Both the position numbers and the translations under genes were made by a program. The notes beneath the pieces are model-generated. The model had not been told where the DNA came from and made no database searches. It was given only the letters and a program-made list of their open reading frames with translations. From Candidatus Fibrimonadaceae bacterium (GTDB lineage: Bacteria; Fibrobacterota; Fibrobacteria; Fibrobacterales; Fibrobacteraceae), in assembly GCA_031281265.1 (NCBI GenBank), contig JAITFO010000071.1, positions 1-32,338 on the forward strand: 32,338 nucleotides of DNA, written 5' to 3'. Of the stretch, positions 28,638 to 32,338 are shown piece after piece (within the stretch, counting starts at the first letter, position 1; the number at the start of each line of letters is the position of its first letter).

Positions 28638-28900
28638 ATTTCCCCCTCTAAATGTGCTTGCTCTGGAAACAAAGGTAAATTTAAAACTTTGGTATCTTCT
28701 ATAATCTGTTTTTTTCTATTAGCAGAAATAGCATTTACAAACTCGATTATTTCGTTATATTCCCATTCATCAAAAGCGATGTTTAAACTTTGATTATCTG
28801 GAACATATTTATTAACGGCTTTGATATGTTCCGTTATGGTTAGGAAGTGTTTTAAAAGCCTATAGACTGAAAAAGGGATTTTAGAGTTTTTCTTTTTCAT
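28634..28900 (-). CDS. Hypothetical protein, 88 aa
   Basis: 88 aa, soluble, mostly helical (VYRLLKHFLTITEHIKAVN; EWEYNEIIEFVNAIS), ending in a short acidic tail. It overlaps the upstream gene by 20 nt. No family recognised. Confidence 0.55.
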   Translation of the reverse strand: MKKKNSKIPFSVYRLLKHFLTITEHIKAVNKYVPDNQSLNIAFDEWEYNEIIEFVNAISANRKKQIIEDTKVLNLPLFPEQAHLEGEI

Positions 28901-29099
28901 TTTCTGTCTCTTTTTGTGTGAATGAAATTCTAATGTTTAAAGGTTCTTTTATTTCTCCCTTTACAAATTCTATAGCATCTTCATAGGTTGAAAATGCTCC
29001 CCTGTTATAAATATGCTCGTACATATTTTGTAAGACTAGCCATTTATTTTCAGCATTATCTACAATAAGAAAATTTTTTGTTATGTGTAGCGGTTTCAT
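28881..29099 (-). CDS. Hypothetical protein, 72 aa
   Basis: 72 aa with an alternating strand-helix pattern (LHITKNFLIVDNAENKWLVL, then YEDAIEFVKGEI) and a Lys/Glu-rich tail. GGGGGAAAA precedes the ATG, which overlaps the upstream stop as ATGA. The 'W..L...Y....S..DA..F' pattern resembles small phage proteins of unknown role. Confidence 0.58.
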   Translation of the reverse strand: MKPLHITKNFLIVDNAENKWLVLQNMYEHIYNRGAFSTYEDAIEFVKGEIKEPLNIRISFTQKETENEKEKL

Positions 29100-29599
29100 T
29101 TTTCCCCCTTTAATTTATGCGTTATAGCCTTATTTGGCGTTGTGTTTTGCATTGCTTTTAATGCAGACCTTACCCGTAATTCTTCTTCTATAGTTCTTTG
29201 AGGTTTTAGGCCTGGTTGACATTCTGCAAATATATAATGTTTGTTAATAAATACATTTAATAAAAATGCTCGTTCTCTATCCCATAAATCTGTATAGAAG
29301 CTATTTAAATATAAAATTTCCATATATTGTGCATCGGTTAAATAAATGCCAAATTGCTTATTTAATAACTTTTTATTTTTTTTAATATTAAAAAATTCTA
29401 TATCTTTTACGCATTTATTTATTACTTGGCTAATAACTTGTAATAGAATAATTTCATTGTCATTATCTTTGTATTTAAAAATTTTAAAATATGAATTATT
29501 ATATAAATCCTCTCTACCTGTAATCATATATTCAAGCCACATAATGACTATACAAAAAAGGTATATTGGGAATAATACTATAGATTTATTTTTTTTCAT
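29096..29599 (-). CDS. Hypothetical membrane-anchored protein, 167 aa
   Basis: 167 aa. Residues 7-26 (IVLFPIYLFCIVIMWLEYMI) form one membrane helix after a Lys-rich start, which suggests an N-in anchor or uncleaved signal. The remainder is soluble and helical with a basic C-terminus. GGGGGAAAAT precedes the ATG; it overlaps the upstream gene by 14 nt. No family recognised. Confidence 0.58.
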   Translation of the reverse strand: MKKNKSIVLFPIYLFCIVIMWLEYMITGREDLYNNSYFKIFKYKDNDNEIILLQVISQVINKCVKDIEFFNIKKNKKLLNKQFGIYLTDAQYMEILYLNSFYTDLWDRERAFLLNVFINKHYIFAECQPGLKPQRTIEEELRVRSALKAMQNTTPNKAITHKLKGEK

Positions 29600-29816
29600 A
29601 TTTTCCCCCTTTTATGCCAAATCTTACCTTGCACATTTCCACATAATCGGTGACATTTTTTCCACCCTTGTTAATTCCGCTTATTGCGTAAATATACCAT
29701 AGTCTTTCATAGCATAATGCCAAGAGTAGATTTTTATCCCCTCTTTCCATTTTTGAGGTCTGCCAAAATGACTTTATATCATTTGCGGCTTTTGTTATTC
29801 TTTGCCTGTGTGTCAT
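29586..29816 (-). CDS. Hypothetical protein, 76 aa
   Basis: 76 aa, basic, helical (HRQRITKAANDIKSFWQTSK; LLLALCYERLWYIYAISG). GAGGGGGTAG precedes the ATG, which overlaps the first operon gene's stop as ATGA. Unrecognised. Confidence 0.58.
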   Translation of the reverse strand: MTHRQRITKAANDIKSFWQTSKMERGDKNLLLALCYERLWYIYAISGINKGGKNVTDYVEMCKVRFGIKGGKYEKK

Positions 29817-30049
29817 TTTTCTACCCCCTCAAATTCTTTTGTAACATCTACCAGCTTGTACACATTTACATTACAATCAGGGTATTTTTTTTTGAAAGTC
29901 TCGTACCTTTCTTTCGCGGATTTTGCCCACTCACAAATGTCGGTAACTTTTACATAGCTTCCTTTTTTTGTTTTTGCTTCTACCAACCACCCATAACCAC
30001 TTTTAACATCTGCTGCGGTTGCTTTTGCGGCTTGACTTTTGCTTTCCAT
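29813..30049 (-). CDS. First gene of the early operon, hypothetical, 78 aa
   Basis: 78 aa, basic N-terminus (MESKSQAAKATAADVKSGYG), then a compact alpha/beta segment (YVKVTDICEWAKSAKERYETF, VNVYKLVDVTKEF). AAAGGAGAAA gives a strong ribosome site. It is the first gene divergent from the repressor, downstream of the perfect operator palindrome at 30071-30090, so it should be tightly repressed. In lambdoid phages this position often holds an antirepressor or early regulator; nothing in the sequence proves that here. Confidence 0.65.
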   Translation of the reverse strand: MESKSQAAKATAADVKSGYGWLVEAKTKKGSYVKVTDICEWAKSAKERYETFKKKYPDCNVNVYKLVDVTKEFEGVEK

Positions 30050-30070
30050 TTTGTTTCTCCTTTTATGTTT

Positions 30071-30174
30071 TATAGTAAATATTTACTATATAACCTTAAA
30101 TATACATTATTTTTTACGATATATCAGTATTTTTTAGTAAAAATGGTATTTTTTTTACTTTTTATAGTAAAAAA
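30071..30174. promoter_or_regulatory. Repressor operator cluster
   Basis: TATAGTAAATATTTACTATA (30071-30090) is a perfect 20-bp palindrome just upstream of the early operon. TTTTTTACT (30151-30159) and AGTAAAAAA (30166-30174) form a 9-bp inverted repeat before the repressor gene, and a half site TTTAGTAAAAA lies near 30133-30143. The shared core AGTAAA suggests at least three operator sites for the divergent XRE repressor. Confidence 0.75.
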
Positions 30175-30193
30175 TCTATTTTACAAACGATAT

Positions 30194-30526
30194 ATGCAAA
30201 AATTAAAGGATTTCAGAGTAAGAATGCGACTTACTCAACAGGCTTTGGCAGAAATTTTAGGACTGGTTGGGGCTTCTGCTATTTGCGATATTGAAAAAAA
30301 TAGGGCAAATTTAACCTATCCCCAAATAGTAACCTTGTTAGAAATGGGAGCGACTTTAGATGAGCTTTTCGGTAAAGACTTTGGATATTGTAAATGTGAC
30401 CCGCCTAACGATTTATTTTTTGAGATTATGGAGCGTATAGAAAAATTAGAGAAAAAAGAGCAAACGGACAAAGCACATACCGAGCCACCACGTCAAGCAT
30501 TAAACAAAAGCAAGGGAAAAAAATAG
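30194..30526 (+). CDS. XRE-family (CI-like) repressor
   Basis: 110 aa. Residues 3-60 form an XRE helix-turn-helix: LKDFRVRMRLTQQALAEILG, SAICDIEKNR, then TYPQIVTLLEMGATLDELFG. The C-terminal part is charged with no LexA-like peptidase, so induction by RecA self-cleavage is not expected. The start at 30194 is chosen because the HTH begins there; a longer open frame upstream reads through the operator region. No Shine-Dalgarno precedes it, so it may be leaderless, as lambda cI is from PRM. Divergent from the early operon and convergent with the WYL-like gene. Confidence 0.82.
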   Translation: MQKLKDFRVRMRLTQQALAEILGLVGASAICDIEKNRANLTYPQIVTLLEMGATLDELFGKDFGYCKCDPPNDLFFEIMERIEKLEKKEQTDKAHTEPPRQALNKSKGKK

Positions 30527-30553
30527 GGCTTGCCCCTGTGGGTATTTACTCCA

Positions 30554-31057
30554 TTATTTTTTTGGGTTCATTTTGCCGCACTGCTTCCAAAATTTATCTA
30601 TTGCCATTTCTTGATTTGTGAAATGATTTTCCGTTTTTAAAACCCAGTCTTTTTTTGCCGCTTCATAAAATAAGCTAACAGTCGTGGCGGTTTCCTTTAC
30701 GCCTTCAAACAATTCAACAGAATTATCAGTAATTTTAACAAACCACCCCTTTTTTTCTAGTTCTTCTATGTAGTTCTCCTGCAAGTCTTTTAGATTTATC
30801 GGGCTTGGCGCTTTCGGCGGTGTATCTACTTTGACAAAAGTAAGTTCATCGTTTTTATCAGCAATTTCAATTTTAGATAAATTGAAATTTATTACCCTAT
30901 CAGAAGCCACACAGTAAGCATATACTATCCCTTTGTTTTCGTCAATGTTTCTAATTGCAATTTCTCTAACCGCCCCAGGCTGCGAACCGCCGTTGTATTT
31001 TATTTTTATTATTTCGCCTCTTTTAATGTCTTTCAGAATGTTTAGTGTATCTTCCAT
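30554..31057 (-). CDS. WYL-like domain protein
   Basis: 167 aa. Residues about 14-68 match a WYL-type beta barrel: EIIKIKYNGGSQPGAVREIA, NKGIVYAYC, then VINFNLSKIEIA, corresponding to the family's YxGG..pg..R.I.P, YlxAyC and F.L.rI steps. The second half (100-167) is a separate alpha/beta segment with GWFVKITDNSVELFEG. WYL domains bind nucleic acids or nucleotides and regulate defence and phage genes. No HTH is fused here, so it would be a stand-alone sensor. AGGAG precedes the ATG. Ends 27 nt from the repressor stop, tail to tail. Confidence 0.62.
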   Translation of the reverse strand: MEDTLNILKDIKRGEIIKIKYNGGSQPGAVREIAIRNIDENKGIVYAYCVASDRVINFNLSKIEIADKNDELTFVKVDTPPKAPSPINLKDLQENYIEELEKKGWFVKITDNSVELFEGVKETATTVSLFYEAAKKDWVLKTENHFTNQEMAIDKFWKQCGKMNPKK

Positions 31058-31100
31058 ATTAAAAACTCCTAAAAAGTGTAATATAATAATTTTATTATTA

Positions 31101-31135
31101 AGCTACCGAGCAAAGCGGCAAAGGCTCAAAGGTTT
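31101..31135. repeat. Single partial repeat unit
   Basis: GCTACCGAGCAAAGCGGCAA then AGGCTCAAAGG, one fragment of the composite repeat lying between the WYL-like gene and the 31136 gene. Confidence 0.7.
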
Positions 31136-31507
31136 TTAATCCTGTTTTTTGGGTTGTTTCTTTGTTTCCGCATTTTCTAAAACTTTTTCTATCTGGTAAA
31201 ATAATTTCCATATTTTTTTTACACTTGCTTTTAAAGCAGGCTTTTTTCCTAGCTCTTCATAATTTTTAAACATTCTTGCAACTTCGTTTCTATAATCTCT
31301 AATAGTTAGGGCTTCCATTTCTTTTTGTCTTTCTAAATCCCCTTTGTCTTTCCATAATTTTATTAAATCATTTTTCCATTTTAAAAAAAATTCTTTTTCT
31401 ATTTGCCTTTCTCTTTTGCCTTCCGGTTTGTAGTAAGTCATTCCCCTATCTTCTATGGTTTTACTCTTTGCCGTTTCATTTGTTTTAATAGGTTTCATTT
31501 GCTTCAT
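31136..31507 (-). CDS. Hypothetical basic coiled-coil protein, 123 aa
   Basis: 123 aa, strongly basic and helical. A disordered N-terminus (MKQMKPIKTNETAKSKTIED) is followed by EKEFFLKWKNDLIKLWKDKG and a long helix to IWKLFYQIEKVLENAE, ending KKQPKKQD. No recognised domain; it has the look of a DNA-associated or scaffold-like phage protein. AAGGGAT precedes the ATG, and that ribosome site lies in the remnant of a toxin gene just upstream. Confidence 0.58.
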   Translation of the reverse strand: MKQMKPIKTNETAKSKTIEDRGMTYYKPEGKRERQIEKEFFLKWKNDLIKLWKDKGDLERQKEMEALTIRDYRNEVARMFKNYEELGKKPALKASVKKIWKLFYQIEKVLENAETKKQPKKQD

Positions 31508-31564
31508 TTATCCCTTAAACTCCGTGCCTCTGCTGGTGTGCCATAGTTTTACCTCTATTTTAAA
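31508..31564 (-). pseudogene. C-terminal remnant of a RelE/ParE toxin gene
   Basis: Reading FKIEVKLWHTSRGTEFKG and stop, this matches the end of the toxin at 4976-5290 (EIEILGIWHTSRGSEF) in protein and DNA. The rest of the toxin and any antitoxin are missing. The stop lies immediately before the ATG of the 31136 gene. Confidence 0.75.
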
Positions 31565-31595
31565 TATAGATTTTTTTAATGTAGTTTATTCTGGC

Positions 31596-32338
31596 GTTTA
31601 GTTTTTGCCCTGGCATATACACCGAGCAAAAGCGGCAAAGGCTCAAACACTCCAAGCGGTTCTAACTGGCAAAGCACACCGAGCAAACAGACAAACCCTC
31701 AAACATTCCAAGCGGCTCTAACTGGCAAAGCCACCGAGTAAACAGACAAACCCTCAAAGATGTTTAGTCGTTTCCGGTGTGCTGCTATTTGCCCTGGCAC
31801 AAACACCAAGCCAAAAGCGGCAAAGGCTCAAACATTCCAAGCGGTTCTAACTGGCAAAGCCACCGAGTAAACAGACAAACCCTCAAAGATGTTTAGTCGT
31901 TTCTGGTGTGCTTCTATTTTCCCTGGCAAAGCACACCGTGCCAAAAGCGGCAAAGGCTCAAACACTCCAAGCGGCTCTAACTGGCAAAGCCACCGAGCAA
32001 ACAGACAAACCCTCAAAGATGTTTAATCGCAGTGGCTCTAACTGGCACGCACCAAGCAAACAGACAAACCCGCAAAGATGTTTAGTCGCTTTTGATGTAG
32101 TTCCAGACTTTTAATAATCGTTTCCGGTGTTTCACTTTTGGAGCTGGCAAAGGCACAACGAGCCAAAAGCGGCAAAGGCTCAAACATTCCAAGCGGCTCT
32201 AACTGGCAAAAGCACACCAAGCAAACAGACAAACCCTCAAAGATGTTTAATCGCATCGCTTTTGATGTAATGGCAAACTTTTAATAATCGTTTCCGGTGT
32301 GCTGCTATTTGCCCTGGCATAAACACCGAGCCAAAAAC
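31596..32338. repeat. Composite tandem repeat block C (continues past the window)
   Basis: CCAAGCGG units start at 31652, 31708, 31837, 31967 and 32189, plus a degenerate one near 32032. Long units contain GTTTAGTCG or GTTTAATCGC and the TTTGCCCTGGCA-AAACACC variant. No supported gene lies inside; minus-strand open frames are repeat by-products. The block reaches the right edge. Confidence 0.88.

Noticed and set aside
29684-30193. N-terminal extension of the repressor frame back to 29684
   Set aside because: It passes through the operator region and antisense to two operon genes; the HTH homology begins at the ATG at 30194.

Overview
The window reads as a host chromosome segment (about 1-15.6 kb) joined to a phage-like element (about 15.9 kb to the right edge). 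The host is probably a member of the Fibrobacterota or a nearby FCB-group bacterium. This is an inference from the low-GC coding style, a secreted GH3 glycosidase, GlnRS, type B L31, a DUF3098-like membrane protein and a recurring promoter motif TTTTCTATATT. No marker gene fixes the taxonomy. The genetic code is standard.

Host part. The left edge holds the N-terminal 730 residues of a type IIG restriction-modification enzyme on the minus strand. Three unrecognised plus-strand genes lie next to it (2.36-3.52 kb). Then come tRNA-Asp and tRNA-Val (minus), a small membrane protein, rpmE2 (plus) and tRNA-Gly-GCC (plus). A 62-bp perfect duplication of the 3' part of tRNA-Gly lies 428 bp downstream and looks like an integration scar. 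Next are a ParE/RelE-type toxin-antitoxin pair, a merR-like gene overlapping ackA, and an esterase divergent from ackA. A minus-strand string follows: GH3 glycosidase, a small ORF, an AIPR-family protein, a small membrane protein and ispA. glnS and an NYN-like gene close the host part. Several host genes appear to have leaderless mRNAs, with a -10 box ending 6-8 nt before the ATG and no Shine-Dalgarno. Examples are rpmE2, the ackA/esterase divergent pair, and possibly the GH3/glnS pair.

Element part. Blocks of a composite tandem repeat (unit starting TCCAAGCGG) lie at 15.92-16.37, 23.64-24.02 and 31.60-32.34 kb and bracket two gene modules. The plus-strand module (16.4-23.3 kb) carries internally repetitive proteins, two proteins built from five tandem copies of an HTH-like unit, a HAD phosphatase, and small and large terminase. 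The minus-strand module (30.05-24.0 kb) is a tightly overlapping early operon. It contains small proteins, an excisionase-like HTH protein, a replication-initiation-like protein, four small CxxC proteins, an HNH nuclease and a DnaB helicase. A plus-strand XRE repressor diverges from it across a cluster of AGTAAA operators. A WYL-like protein and a basic helical protein lie beyond the repressor.

Three copies of an 81-82 bp conserved promoter (two plus, one minus) appear to tie the modules into one regulon. No portal, capsid, tail or integrase gene is recognisable in the window. The element is therefore a degraded prophage, a satellite-like element, or a prophage continuing beyond the right edge. 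The most unusual features are the HTH-repeat arrays, the shared promoter, the leaderless genes, the poly-C tracts inside small ORFs, and the helically phased A-tract DNA beside the replication module.
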